NCBI RefSeq assembly: GCF_016612995.1
Contig: NZ_JAEOAH010000003.1
Location: forward strand, 310,001 to 374,000
Direction: 5' to 3'
Length of the DNA: 64,000 nt
Origin: Viridibacillus soli
GTDB taxonomy: Bacteria > Bacillota > Bacilli > Bacillales_A > Planococcaceae
In this document: positions 50,401 through 57,134 of the stretch, in pieces
Position numbering within the stretch: position 1 is the stretch's first letter
Layout of the letters: the number at the start of each line of letters is the position of its first letter
Position numbers and translations under genes: made by a program
Notes under the pieces: generated by a model
Told to the model about the DNA's origin: nothing
The model's database searches: none
What the model saw: only the letters and a program-made list of their open reading frames with translations

Positions 50401-52281
50401 ACTTTCAATTTGGTCTGTAATTTGCACGAGCTGGATTGAAGTTGCCCCAATATCAAAATAACTATCATGAACTCCAATAAAATCCGTTTTCAAAATTTCT
50501 TTGCAAATTTTTATCAACTTTTCCTCTGCTTCATTTTTTGAAACGATTCTCATTTTTTGTGGTAACATCTTTAAGCGTTCTTGAATTTGTTTAGAAATCA
50601 ATGAATATTCACCGTTTCGGTAATTTTCACTCAATTTATAACGTTCGACTTTACCGCTTGTGGTTTTTGGAATTTTTCTTATGGGTATAATATCTGTCGC
50701 ATTCCAACCACCTTTCATATTTATGTGCTTCCTTAATTCTTTTGCAAGAGGGATGAAATCTTCTATACCTTTCTTATACCAAATAAATATAACAATTTTA
50801 TCTTCCTGTGAATTTAAGTCTGGTACACCACATACAACCACATTGCCAAGCTCAATACCATTAACTTCCTCTGCCACTCGTTCTAGATCATGAGGGAAAT
50901 AATTTTGTCCGTTTATTAAAATAATATCTTTGGAACGTCCAATGATTACTAAATGATTATTTCTTAAAAATCCTATATCCCCCGTTTTCAACCATCCATC
51001 ATCGGTCATTACTTTTTCCGTTGCTTCTTTGTTGTTGTAATAACCTCTAGTAACGCTCTTCCCTTTTATTTGAATATGACCGACCGTGTTCTCATTTAAT
51101 TTTTTATTTTGTTCATCACATATTCTTATATAACAATCATTAATCGCAGGCCCTACATCTAAAAAAGCGACGCATCTCGAATCACTTTTATTGACCTCCT
51201 GTACGACATCACCGATATTTAAATGCTCCCTGTTGAGATGAATGGCATTAAATTGTTCATTTTCTTTATATAGTGGTGGAATAGAAATTCCTACAGAACC
51301 TTCCGCCATACCATATGTAGTGTACATAGTTGATTTTTTCAAACCATATGTAGATAGTTCATGTAAAAATTGATTACAAACATCTACCGAAATCGGTTCT
51401 GCACCATTGTAAATGACTCGAATATGAGACAAGTCCCATTGAGTTGCAATTTTATGTTTAAAAGACGATAAGAAGTATTTGTATCCAAAATTAGGTGAAC
51501 CAATTACTGTTATTTTATGTTCATTTACTTTTTTCAGCCATAAAGTCGGTCGACGAACAAAGAGTGCAGTCGGTAAAAGGTATTGGCTTACATTAGAAAT
51601 AATCGGCACTAAATGAAATGCAATTATACCCATATCATGAGTAAGTGGCATCCAACTTAGGAAAGAATCATTTGATCCATACTCAGATCTGTTGATAATT
51701 GCATATACATTTGTCATTAAGTTTTCATGGGTAAGTATTACTCCTTTAGGATCACCAGTTGAACCAGAAGAAAACTGAATAAATGCAATTTCATTTGGTT
51801 TTGGCTTGTAAACCTTTCCATGTCGAGAAGCTTTAGCAATTTCATCAATCATGATTACTTTTTCATTCATTTCATTTAAAACATGACCATAATTATATTT
51901 TTCTGAAAATTCCTCTATTTTTTCCAGTACCTTATCTGTTGTGATTAAATGAGGATTAGTCATAACCTCCCATACATTAAATAACTTTTGTTTATGTTCA
52001 TCATTATTTCCGACTGTAATAGGAACAGGGATGATACCGCCTAATAAACAAGCCCAAAATACATAAAGAAAATGCTCGTTATCATCAATTTGAAAAACTA
52101 ATTCTTCTCCGCGTTTAACTCCTTTTAATTGCAGATGGTATAAAACTTCAAGTGCCTTATTATATAAATTTTTGTATGAAAGATATTTTTCATTTTTATC
52201 ACCAGAGATAAAAGTAATCCCTTTGTCATCGATCATTTTTCTAGATTCTATAGCTTCTACTAAGGTTTCGTATTTTATCAT
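38497..52281 (-). CDS. Hybrid PKS-NRPS giant synthetase (mycosubtilin/iturin-like front end)
   Basis: The protein is about 4594 aa. Domains with approximate residues: fatty-acyl-AMP ligase 1-575 (SSGSTGDPKG near 172); ACP 585-655 (GATSIQ); ketosynthase 675-1105 (TACSSS Cys near 843, HGTGT, NIGHL); no acyltransferase, only its flanking linkers; ACP 1290-1365 (GLDSIS); PLP class III aminotransferase 1500-1930 (YGKVVGGG Lys near 1789); condensation 1970-2400 (HHIICDG); vestigial adenylation 2440-2525; carrier (GGNSL near 2577); condensation (HHIIADG near 2754); adenylation 3070-3590 (TSGTTG, NEYGPTE); carrier (GGDSI near 3625); epimerase (HHLVVDG near 3804, EGHGRE, NYLGQF); condensation of D-accepting type (HHILMDG near 4277). 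It makes a beta-amino fatty acid and adds a D-residue; the A code reads D-G-T-S-T-V-E-V-I, nearest to Tyr codes I remember. The ATG at 52281 follows GAGGGAGGTAACAAAT; an in-frame TTG six codons earlier overlaps that site. Confidence 0.95.
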   Translation of the reverse strand: MIKYETLVEAIESRKMIDDKGITFISGDKNEKYLSYKNLYNKALEVLYHLQLKGVKRGEELVFQIDDNEHFLYVFWACLLGGIIPVPITVGNNDEHKQKLFNVWEVMTNPHLITTDKVLEKIEEFSEKYNYGHVLNEMNEKVIMIDEIAKASRHGKVYKPKPNEIAFIQFSSGSTGDPKGVILTHENLMTNVYAIINRSEYGSNDSFLSWMPLTHDMGIIAFHLVPIISNVSQYLLPTALFVRRPTLWLKKVNEHKITVIGSPNFGYKYFLSSFKHKIATQWDLSHIRVIYNGAEPISVDVCNQFLHELSTYGLKKSTMYTTYGMAEGSVGISIPPLYKENEQFNAIHLNREHLNIGDVVQEVNKSDSRCVAFLDVGPAINDCYIRICDEQNKKLNENTVGHIQIKGKSVTRGYYNNKEATEKVMTDDGWLKTGDIGFLRNNHLVIIGRSKDIILINGQNYFPHDLERVAEEVNGIELGNVVVCGVPDLNSQEDKIVIFIWYKKGIEDFIPLAKELRKHINMKGGWNATDIIPIRKIPKTTSGKVERYKLSENYRNGEYSLISKQIQERLKMLPQKMRIVSKNEAEEKLIKICKEILKTDFIGVHDSYFDIGATSIQLVQITDQIESKFNISMSVTDLFAYPTLSKLALFLTAERKDQLSDKISSIKEQRENDIAVIGISGKFPMARNIEDYWNHLIKGSDCVREYPKARQKDTERYVSHLKINKDQAKLVEGGYLEEIDKFDYEFFKITPKEAALMDPNQKLFLQTAWHTLEDAGYAGDGISSENVGVYVGFSKTSFDYERLVTEVRPDTLSDHAVGNLPSILSSRISYFLDLKGPAVTVDTACSSSLVAVHLACKGIINGDCDMAIAGGVKTILLPFKTDLGMESSNSKARTFDDDADGTGCGEGVASILLKPLDKAIRDGDQIYAVIKGTAINQDGTTVGITAPNSLAQADVITKAWNEAGVEPETITYIETHGTGTKLGDPIEIDGLQKAFEKYTTKKQFCAIGSVKTNIGHLYEAAGIASLIKAILSIKNKKIAPIVHFEKPNRNIKFEQSPLYVNKQLANWETDNVPRTCGVSSFGFSGTNCHVVLEEYIKEKHVIELQHAKSNILTLSAKSELTLERIIREYITFLDGKTNSDLPDICYTSNIGRTHFNYRIALVVNSVNDLKEKLQAITNRNDYTSVKGVYTGFFRIVPDSFQNSKNGETTEAELWKLTETANIRLLEFITRHGENEGILHDIGDSYVKGAQINWDQLYQFNKPSRVSIPLYPFEQNRCWINIPEIASKQDNVIHNSNINREPIVQMNEHNEQILNTLKEMIFKITSIPVNKIDVNTQFLAMGLDSISLTQMKNLINETFHVAIPLNELFSNLSTPHTLVEHLCNLVDTPLRTAKEQIQETKEISDLNHQAEIPDENRVNVKQNTFMERMIEQQLSILQRQLDLVQFGHSPQEMSVTESNQHMHNDIYNTIKKNSAEAAATVEVIPNEHSSTGKSFIPYRQIQLNQTDYLTPRQRKHLENLIEQYTERTKGTKSLTQFYRSVYANNRNIAGFRPILKELVYQIIADKANGSKIWDVDGNEYIDLTMGFGVNLFGHNPEFIREALNKELALGMPIGPMSKLAGEVANAICEMTGVERVAFYNSGTEAVMVALRLARAATGRSKIVIFAGSYHGTYDGVLALGGVGNDNIKSTPLAPGITQSMVDDVIVLNYGTEESLEVIKSFGKDIAAVIVEPVQSRRPDFKPKAYLKKLRELTTQLGTALIFDEIITGFRIQTGGAQAWFGIDADLVTYGKVVGGGMPIGIVAGTAKYMDGIDGGMWSFGDDSYPPHENRRTFVAGTFSHHPLAMSTTKAVLNYLKQEGSHVLEHLNKKTELLANELNSVLEDSGVPIKVVYFGSLFRFVLNGDLELFYYHLINKGIYIWEGRNCFLSTAHSNEDIIKIVNAVTETIHEMQDGGFLPDPPPSTTKRNSSNTNLLNALQQISVNKIYGGDQANTASALPLTEEQRQIWIASQMGEEGSAACNESVLFEINGQLDINILDKAFQKVVSHYEALRTRIHADGDFQEVVSEFSVKTELYDFSNLPFNSQTESLKEWFEQDKSRVFDLVNGPLIRLSVLSLNDNKQLLVFTAHHIICDGWSIGVLINELAKIYTAKVRKLPYELVEPVLFREYVNWNQSIRNGSEIKKALSFWAKQFTGLKTIAQLPSDFPENYLKTFRGARTNVVLDTELCNKLKSVSLQHNNTLFITLLTTFKTLIFRLTSQKKIVVGIPFAGQLSMEDHNLVGQCTNLLPLYSKVFANMSFADYLTSVREQIMMLNEHQKVTLPMLVDELDQDHIPNLDIIFNMDPSIQLPDFAGRKACYVAYPIGYVNYDIFLNVVEIDARLHIHCDYNTDKFTDETVQAWMMHFESLLHAVVENANSAVCNLPIYSKDDLTRMLSSEQEKIKQSLKSEAPDLLNNFELSNSSEVCVLILDEESKPVPISSIGEICISKNRKIENAELVHTGKMAKYLPGGKVKYLGEASEVNSFDYYRNPEQISDRFDNSSLPENETEERLLHIWREILGIDRISVNDDFLKLGGNSLKIAALASRVNKIFQVKVPLKLVFENRTIRNLAKSLHTNKQENIDKINPVEKLEYYPLAPAQKRLFILQKTYGETTGNNMSGALVIEGKLDQEKLEYALHSLIQRHESFRTVFEMVDDVPVQKVCDRVELAISYLEVDEEEIGQTIKNILKPFDLTKPPLLRVVLMKIDSEKYILLCEFHHIIADGLSGSLFLKEFVELYDGRVLPKQKIQYKDYSVWLLQFLQTEEAKKQEAYWLNEFKDGIPSLNFPSDYTRPPIKDFEGDTIYFSIDLDLADHLNNLALQSGATLYMVLLAAYNILLAKYSGQEDIVIGTPVSGRNHLETESVIGMFVNTLAVRSLPSGNKIFMDYLTEIKDKIFQVFDYQDYPLEELVSQLSVDRDPSKNPIFNHLFTMQNNDDEVLQSKKLAMKIYEYSTGVSSFDIALNTIEKNGEIHFSLDYSTTLFKRSTLIRLAEHYVNILRHITEKPMSKIYEIDMCSKSGRKKIFEFNKDTYDDNKPTILHTLFEEQVAKTPNLPAITIHSYEKDVPDCHLFISNTLTYDELNVAANKLGRTLKNKGIQKEKIVGILAESSFDLIIGILGVLKSGGAYLPLHPEQPAERLAFMIEDCNISLLLVENGDLAIQVLDQLTKIGIDCSVMMIDKIDESIDGSNLEHFNDPKDLAYVIYTSGTTGNPKGVMVEHESISRSIQWRKNEYKLDSANTVLQMFSHAFDGFLTSFFTPIISGSEVILLSSEETKDAVRIVDYIRDKKVTHFISIPTFYSTLLQVSEPSDLSSLNIVTLVGEKTSVDLVNESKKKLGGVELINEYGPTENTVISTIYRDMQPNKDVLIGKPVVGTKIYILDSYGNPQPIGVPGEMYLAGERLARGYIGQPDLTSEKFVHNSFTPGERMYKTGDMGKWTEDGNITYIGRIDDQVKLRGYRIELGEIEAALLKHKNIKQAMVVLEASNNSLCAYVVSNSDVMVHDLREHLLKQLPTYMIPAYFVLLKHMPLTPNGKIDKRALPKPNVNSEIEYIAPRNDVEEKLAELWCEVLDVKRVGIMDNFFHFGGDSIKAIQVAARAVEYDLNLDVKDLLKHQTILEVSKYVTTTITRISQDEVVGEIPITPIQSWFFTQKFAESNHFNQSVLLFKKDGFDHDNVYESLKNIVAHHDALRMIYSIKGEEVIQQNQADTLFGFKVCDLKPTEDFMEQMIQRVNELHSSISLEHGPLLNAIVFKAEQGDYLAIVIHHLVVDGVSWRVILEDFTAAYVQVKNRSKVSLQDKTHSYKIWSNALHRYANSPQLLSEIKHWRDMETVQTVTLPKDGKTEENHIIDGAVVTTTLSKEETEQLLKDAHHTFNTNVNELLLTALGLTLKQWVGEGNIPINIEGHGREKVVEGINVLRTVGWFTSQYPILLDTSQMGELSYAIKYTKESIRQVPNKGIGYGILKYLTTKENKRNLKFKLNPEVNFNYLGQFPEESEHDLFAVTNVNFGQPVSLKQHRQYTLDIDAIIINGKLQVNINYNKHEYDHSTITKLTEAYKNNLVLVIKHCITKKYPELTPDDFGIQTLSIEELDIFMEKYGGEISKVYTLSPMQNAMLLNWLRDSTSSAYFQQVLFKMSGLIDIKLLENSFNKLIERHDILRTVFEYHNLKQPHQVVMRKRPIEIRIKDLTHLNGEKQKQYIDKFKQEDLSHTFDLSKDLLMRMTLFKTSANTSKFLWSFHHILMDGWCIGILIRELYLFYRSSMEKEQVHLEEAIPYHNYINWLERQDKSGSLAYWKKYMSDYMSNCYLPDYQNGLSKILNDRREVNFVISRNDYKALKDISKKEKVTVSTVFQTIWGILLQKYHHLDDVVFGVVVSGRPYDLQDIENIVGLFINTIPLRIQCNQKERFSDILKKVHEDMIHGNKYSYVSLAEIQANVNGGEALFNSVISFENYVYRDEFQRIISQKDERGFTISDIEELEQTNLDLTIVLEPEEEGMKAKLIYNANVCNQDFINSIEDYMNEIVQQVINNPDINISEISILPQYSLNQVLQDFNEEL
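44700..44960 (-). other. Vestigial adenylation domain inside the giant synthetase
   Basis: Between the first condensation domain and its carrier only about 85 residues remain where a 500-residue adenylation domain is expected. They still carry recognisable late A-domain words: VCVLILDEESKPVPISSIGE (cf. the A6 region) and ELVHTGKMAKYLPGGKVKYLGE (cf. A7, normally RTGDLARWLPDG-IEYLGR). The nucleotide-binding core, substrate pocket and A10 Lys are gone. This module cannot activate its own amino acid. Confidence 0.8.
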
Positions 52282-52299
52282 ATTTGTTACCTCCCTCAA

Positions 52300-52577
52300 T
52301 AAAGTTCATTTACCTCTCGCATACTCTCGTTTTCTTATTATTTCATTATTACTCCATAGTTATTGGGTTCATATTGAATATAAGTTTTTTTACATGCTTG
52401 GAGCCGTCCAAACTACCCAACTGATTAAATTTAGAAAATATAGATTTTAGGATTGAGATCCATATATTCCCTCGAACTACGTATCCATTAGGGGTCTTTA
52501 GGTTAACACCAAAAATAATATGTTCTTTTATATACCTTACGATGAAGTTCTATCTAATTTAGGAGGGTTTGAAAACC
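52300..52577. other. Upstream region of the giant synthetase
   Basis: This AT-rich stretch presumably contains leader or promoter sequence for the giant gene. No clean -35/-10 pair stands out. The IS scrap that follows separates it from the malonyl-transferase gene, so the two genes may no longer share one transcript. Confidence 0.4.
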
Positions 52578-52682
52578 ATGAATTCGATTTTCAAAGATCC
52601 GAAGCTTTCCAAACTCAATGCCACGATCGGCCTAGACACGAGCTACATGTATGTCTTTGGCAACATCAATTTCAATAATTAA
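52578..52682 (+). mobile_element. 5' scrap of a transposase gene
   Basis: An ATG behind AGGAGGG starts a 34-codon frame (MNSIFKDPKLSKLNATIGLD...) ending in a stop. The IGLDTS words resemble the N-terminal first-Asp region of IS110-type transposases (IGLDVS). Only the start remains, in opposite orientation to the synthetase genes. The family is tentative. Confidence 0.5.
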
Positions 52683-52790
52683 TGTTGCTATTGTGATTTG
52701 TAAGATTTTTTGATTTTGAGTATAATGCTTGTTTTTTGTTCGAACCTCAAATTTCCTTTCTAACAGGAATACTCCTATGTTTAAATGATA

Positions 52791-54005
52791 TTAAATTATT
52801 CCTAGATCCTTTTCAATTTGTTCAAAAATAGAAGAAACTTCGTCAAAAGGTACCTTTTTTGTCTTAAGCACAGTCCGTAACAGCGCAGTTATTTCATTTA
52901 TCTCTTCCAACATTGGTTCACGGTCCTCTTCTTCTATTTTATTTTGAATAAACTGCATTTTTTTGTACAGTTTAATAACTCCCTCTACATATTCTTCTTC
53001 ATTCCAATTTCGATTCCTTGTACAGACTACAGTAGCAATGCACTTATTAATTACCTCTGTATTCTTTCCTGCCTCACACTTTTTTTCATAAAGTTCCATA
53101 AAATCAGTATGATCTTCTATCGCAAAAGCCTCGATTCCATTTCTTTTTTTCTGCCATAGATGTTTTAAGATCATGTTAGGCCCCATTTCTATAACAGCAT
53201 CAACATTTTGTTTTTCTAAATAACTCATCGTATCGTTCCACTTAACAGGCATCAACATTTGCTCCGCTAATATTGTAGACATATCATCCCCTTCATAAGG
53301 TAATGCTGTAACATTTGAAAGAATAGACCACTTTGGTTTATTGAACTTATATTGTTGTAGTTCTTTTTTAAATTGATTGGCTGCTAGTTTCATGTATGGA
53401 CTGTGAAATGGTGCACTTACATTCAAATAAGAAACTTTGGCGCCTTTTTCCACTGCTTTCTTAACTACGATATCAACTGCGTCTTCCATTCCAGAAATGA
53501 CATTTTGCAATGTTAGGTTATTGCAGGCGATAACAACAGGATTGTCTACATGAGAATATTGGCTACACAATTCTTTTAGCGAAATTTGTTCTAAGCCATT
53601 GATTGCTACCATAACACCTCGATTTGATCCTGCCGTGCCGGCCATTAATTCCCCTCTCTTTCTAACCATCTTTAGAGCATCAGAAAAAGTAATGGCCCCA
53701 CTGCAAGTCAATGCAGAGAACTCCCCTAGGCTATGGCCAGCAGCATACTTCGGAATAATTCCGATTTCCTGCATATAAACCTTATAGTAAGCTACACTCA
53801 CAGCTAATAAAGTAGGCTGTGTATTATTTGTTTTCGAAAGCTCTTCTAGTGAACCTTCAAAACAAAGTTTCTTTAAGTCAAAACCTAATGTATCATTTGC
53901 CTCTTCAAAAACTGTTCTAACTGTATGGAATGAATCGTAATAATTCTTTCCCATCCCTAAGTATTGAGAGCCCTGTCCCGGAAATAGTAAGGCAATTTTT
54001 TTCAA
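52791..54005 (-). CDS. Malonyl-CoA:ACP transacylase acting in trans (FenF/ItuD-like)
   Basis: This 404-aa FabD-type acyltransferase has LLFPGQGSQYLGMGKNYY at the start, the nucleophilic Ser in AAGHSLGEFSAL near residue 92, the NVSAPFHSPYM His near 200, and NVDAVIEMGPNMIL near 270. A C-terminal extension of about 100 helical residues goes beyond plain FabD, as in FenF of mycosubtilin synthesis. It should load malonyl onto the ACP next to the giant synthetase's ketosynthase, which lacks its own acyltransferase. The start is TTG behind GGGAGGGTGGAAC. A 64-nt tandem repeat lies immediately upstream. Confidence 0.92.
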   Translation of the reverse strand: MKKIALLFPGQGSQYLGMGKNYYDSFHTVRTVFEEANDTLGFDLKKLCFEGSLEELSKTNNTQPTLLAVSVAYYKVYMQEIGIIPKYAAGHSLGEFSALTCSGAITFSDALKMVRKRGELMAGTAGSNRGVMVAINGLEQISLKELCSQYSHVDNPVVIACNNLTLQNVISGMEDAVDIVVKKAVEKGAKVSYLNVSAPFHSPYMKLAANQFKKELQQYKFNKPKWSILSNVTALPYEGDDMSTILAEQMLMPVKWNDTMSYLEKQNVDAVIEMGPNMILKHLWQKKRNGIEAFAIEDHTDFMELYEKKCEAGKNTEVINKCIATVVCTRNRNWNEEEYVEGVIKLYKKMQFIQNKIEEEDREPMLEEINEITALLRTVLKTKKVPFDEVSSIFEQIEKDLGII

Positions 54006-54024
54006 GTTCCACCCTCCCAGTTAA

Positions 54025-54089
<65 letters not shown>

Positions 54090-54095
54090 TCTATA

Positions 54096-54124
54096 ATTAT
54101 ATTGAGTAAAGAAAGACTAACTTA
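54096..54124 (-). promoter_or_regulatory. Candidate promoter of the malonyl-transferase gene
   Basis: TATAAT on the minus strand (54096-54101) is perfect; the -35 side (TAAGTT, about 17 nt upstream) is weak. Transcription would begin just before the tetranucleotide array. Confidence 0.4.
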
Positions 54125-54359
54125 ATTTCCCTATTTGTATGATAGCCTCACTTTGCTCTTTAACACCTTCATCTTCCTATTTCTAGATGTTACAAAGTAC
54201 AATGTTTCAAATGCTAAGCCAATCCCAATAGTAATAAAGGGAAGAGTTTCTCAGGATTTAGATGCAAAGTATGTTCCTTTTATCATGACGTTACTCTTTC
54301 AATTATAGAAGAGTACTAGCTTCATCTAGCTGTCTTCTACCTTTGCAATTTGTAGTTAC

Positions 54360-54586
54360 GGTGAAGTGATGTATTTCAACAAATACTGGAATCAACTCTG
54401 GATATAGACCAAATTCTAAAGCGAGTAAAGCTCTCTTCTTCAGTAGCAGCAATCAACTCACCATTCTGAATAATACAACATGAGGAATCATGATAGTCAA
54501 ATGAAATATCTACGACATTAATGTCATTTTTTATTTACCATTTGAGAATTTTTAATACGCTGAATATCTTTTAAATCCACCGTCAT
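54360..54586 (-). pseudogene. N-terminal remnant of a NodU/TobZ-type carbamoyltransferase
   Basis: A start with AAAGGAGAG is followed by 20 codons and, after a frameshift, VVDISFDYHDSSCCIIQNGE and LIAATEEESFTR. This is the hallmark N-terminus of O-carbamoyltransferases (ILGI-x-x-x-HDSSA-x-x-x-x-DG-x-hydrophobic-x-AA-x-EERF-x-R). A second frameshift and stops follow, and none of the later catalytic parts is present. The gene ran in the same direction as the synthetase genes and upstream of them, so an ancestral version of the product may have been carbamoylated. Confidence 0.75.
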
Positions 54587-56320
54587 CTCTCCTTTTTATT
54601 TATTCGCTTCAATTAAATCTTATTATTCTGAATAAAAATAAAATTAAAAATAAAGTATTATTGTAAAAAAAAAACCTTACAATGAAATTGCAGCTGGCTT
54701 CTGTTTAAGTCCAATAATAAAGGATAACTATTATGGACAAGAGCACACCTCCTCCATCATCTAGTAAATCGGTATTGCTATCAAAATTCAAAACACTTTG
54801 AATAAGTTGCGAAGCATAAGCAACATAACTTATCTACAAAGACTTATCACGGAATAAAAAATGAGGTTAGTATGGCTATTTCCGCTATTTCATGCTCCGA
54901 TGTTATTTGTAAAATCTAGAGCATTCATTATAAAAATAAGCAAAATATGACCAAATCAACTTGAAGTTCGATAAAAAAGCCATATTTATGTTTGATCAGC
55001 ATATTGAAGCAACGTTAATGGTTTTTATTTATTTTCTTTTAAAAAGACCATAAGTATCAAATAGAGCTCGTAAAGCCATATTCAGTAGTTATTATGTTAA
55101 AATATTGAGTTTTTGCAATTTACTATCTCAAAATGCCATTTAACATTAAATGGTTTTTTACCTAATCTTTTCACAGTATATTATATAATTTCCAAATATT
55201 CAACAAAAGATTGATTTTTTTTATCTATTTTTACATAATATTTACAATTAAGTGAAAGTCATTAGCGTTGAACAAATAATCAGAGAAAAGTAAAGAGTTC
55301 GAACATGGAATAATCATTAATAATATCCCGAATTATATCTTAAAGGAGTTTAGTTTTATCCATAATTTTACAATTTAGCATAACCAAGTCGCCTTCGCCC
55401 TTGTGATGGTCGATTGAGTTGTTTAAAAAGCTACCTTATAAAGGAAATGAAATTTTCCGCCCCATATTCACCTAAAGCTCAAGCATTTCAAGGATAATTC
55501 CTTAATAACTTACTTTTTTCTTCATCAGTAAATTCAAACATAAAATATGCTTACCTTCTCTAAGGTCTTGCATTTAATCAAAATCAATTATATTTATAAT
55601 CTTTTGAAAGAACAATTCTCATTTTGCTTCTTAAACATGGTGTTTTCAGAATTAGAAGTTGAAAATTGCCGTTTTTAGGCAGACAACTCCCTTGATATTA
55701 ATACTGTTTTTTAGCGTCAAATGAATGGGTTATTCTGTCTGTAGGTTTTGAATTCGACTAAGCACCTTCAAATATTCTTGATAGACGAAACTTGAAGATA
55801 ATTTACAATATAGGAATCGTCCTAACTTTACTAATTTATTTACCTATAATTTTGGTAATCATTGAATCTTCCATTAGCTAATCAGCAGCGTCATCTTCAA
55901 AATAGCTGGCAAATATTTGATCAGAATTTTTGAAGAAGCAAATCTCATTCTTAATTAAAATAAGCCATTGAATCTTTCAAGTTTAAGTGTTGAGTCAATG
56001 TCTTTGAGAAACCAATTTTCTCATCGATCTCTCTAGAAATATATCCAAGGACAGAGAATCTCTCTCATTAGATAATTTAATTCGACGATTGAAATTAAGC
56101 ATTAATTGAGGTAAAGTGGCCATTATGAGAATTCTTTCTGGTGGTTATTTCGTCGTTGCTTTAACCTCAATAGAAATGGATTCTTTTTTCATTTATTTAA
56201 TGCATTAAATATTAACGGGAAAACTGATTAGATAGGTGGTATTAGCCTATTTCAGAAAACCTGTGCATAATTAAGGTTATCTTCATTTATTGTAAATCTA
56301 AACAGAAAGGATAGAGAAAA
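54587..56320. other. 1.7-kb degraded region upstream of the cluster
   Basis: No intact gene is present. Near 54770-54810 the minus strand reads IQSVLNFDSNTDLLDDGGG, reminiscent of a free acyl carrier protein before its Ser, but the Ser motif is lost. Other short open stretches (around 55480-55560 and 55980-56060, minus strand) look protein-derived but I cannot name them. It is best read as decayed cluster genes plus AT-rich spacer. Confidence 0.45.
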
Positions 56321-57058
56321 TTGAATAAAATAAAACTATTTTGTATTCCATATGCAGGAGGATCTGCAGTAGTCTATTCAAAGTGGAAAAAGCTACTTAA
56401 TTCTTTAATTGAGCTAAAGGAAGTTGAATTGCCTGGGAGAGGTTATAGAATAGAAGAATCTCTTTTAGATAATATGAATGAGATGGTTGAGAATATTTTC
56501 AGGGAAATTAAGGATGAAATTAAACCACCTTATGTTTTATTTGGCCATAGTATGGGTGCTCTTATTGCGTATGAACTTTTTAAAAAAATAAAGAAGGAAG
56601 GATATCCAGCTCCTGTTCATATGTTTATTTCAGGTAAAAAAGGTCCCCAGGTCGAACTTGAAAATTCAAAATGTTACAACTTGCCTGAACATGAATTTAT
56701 AGAACACATTTTAAAATACAATGTGGCAAATGAAGAAATATTCAGAAATAGAGAATTAGCCTCCTTGTTTATTCCTATTTTAAAAGCAGATTTTAAAATT
56801 GTAGAAACGTATAAATTTAACAATACGGATTATCAACTAACATGCGATATTTCAGTATTTGGAGGATCTGAGGATAGTACAGTTGAATGGGAGGATTTAT
56901 TACGATGGCAAGAAATCACAAGAAATAAATGTAGTTTCTATCCATTCAAAGGTGGGCATTTTTTTATAAATGAACATAAAGAGGAAGTTGTTAATCAAAT
57001 TAATAAGGTGGTTAAAAATATTTCAAAAAATATAGAACGATTTGGTATGAATGTATAA
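56321..57058 (+). CDS. Type II thioesterase (SrfAD/GrsT-like)
   Basis: This 245-aa alpha/beta hydrolase removes wrong or stalled acyl groups from carrier domains of the synthetases. The N-terminal IPYAGGSAVVYSKWKK, the nucleophile motif FGHSMGALIAYELF (Ser near residue 86), an acidic region VFGGSEDSTV near 190 and the catalytic His in FKGGHFFI near 223 follow the family pattern. Its length is normal. It runs opposite to the synthetases, with the phosphopantetheinyl transferase 76 nt downstream on the same strand. The start is TTG behind AAAGGATAGAGAAAA. Confidence 0.9.
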   Translation: MNKIKLFCIPYAGGSAVVYSKWKKLLNSLIELKEVELPGRGYRIEESLLDNMNEMVENIFREIKDEIKPPYVLFGHSMGALIAYELFKKIKKEGYPAPVHMFISGKKGPQVELENSKCYNLPEHEFIEHILKYNVANEEIFRNRELASLFIPILKADFKIVETYKFNNTDYQLTCDISVFGGSEDSTVEWEDLLRWQEITRNKCSFYPFKGGHFFINEHKEEVVNQINKVVKNISKNIERFGMNV

Positions 57059-57134
57059 ATAACTGGGTAAATCCCGAGTAGAGTTAGTATACACATATTG
57101 CCTCTCGTCATACAAATAAAAGGTTTGGTGTAAG

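Noticed and set aside
38959-52450. Many 60-130 codon plus-strand frames opposite the giant synthetase
   Set aside because: They have no ribosome binding sites or recognisable domains and lie wholly inside a conserved coding region on the other strand.
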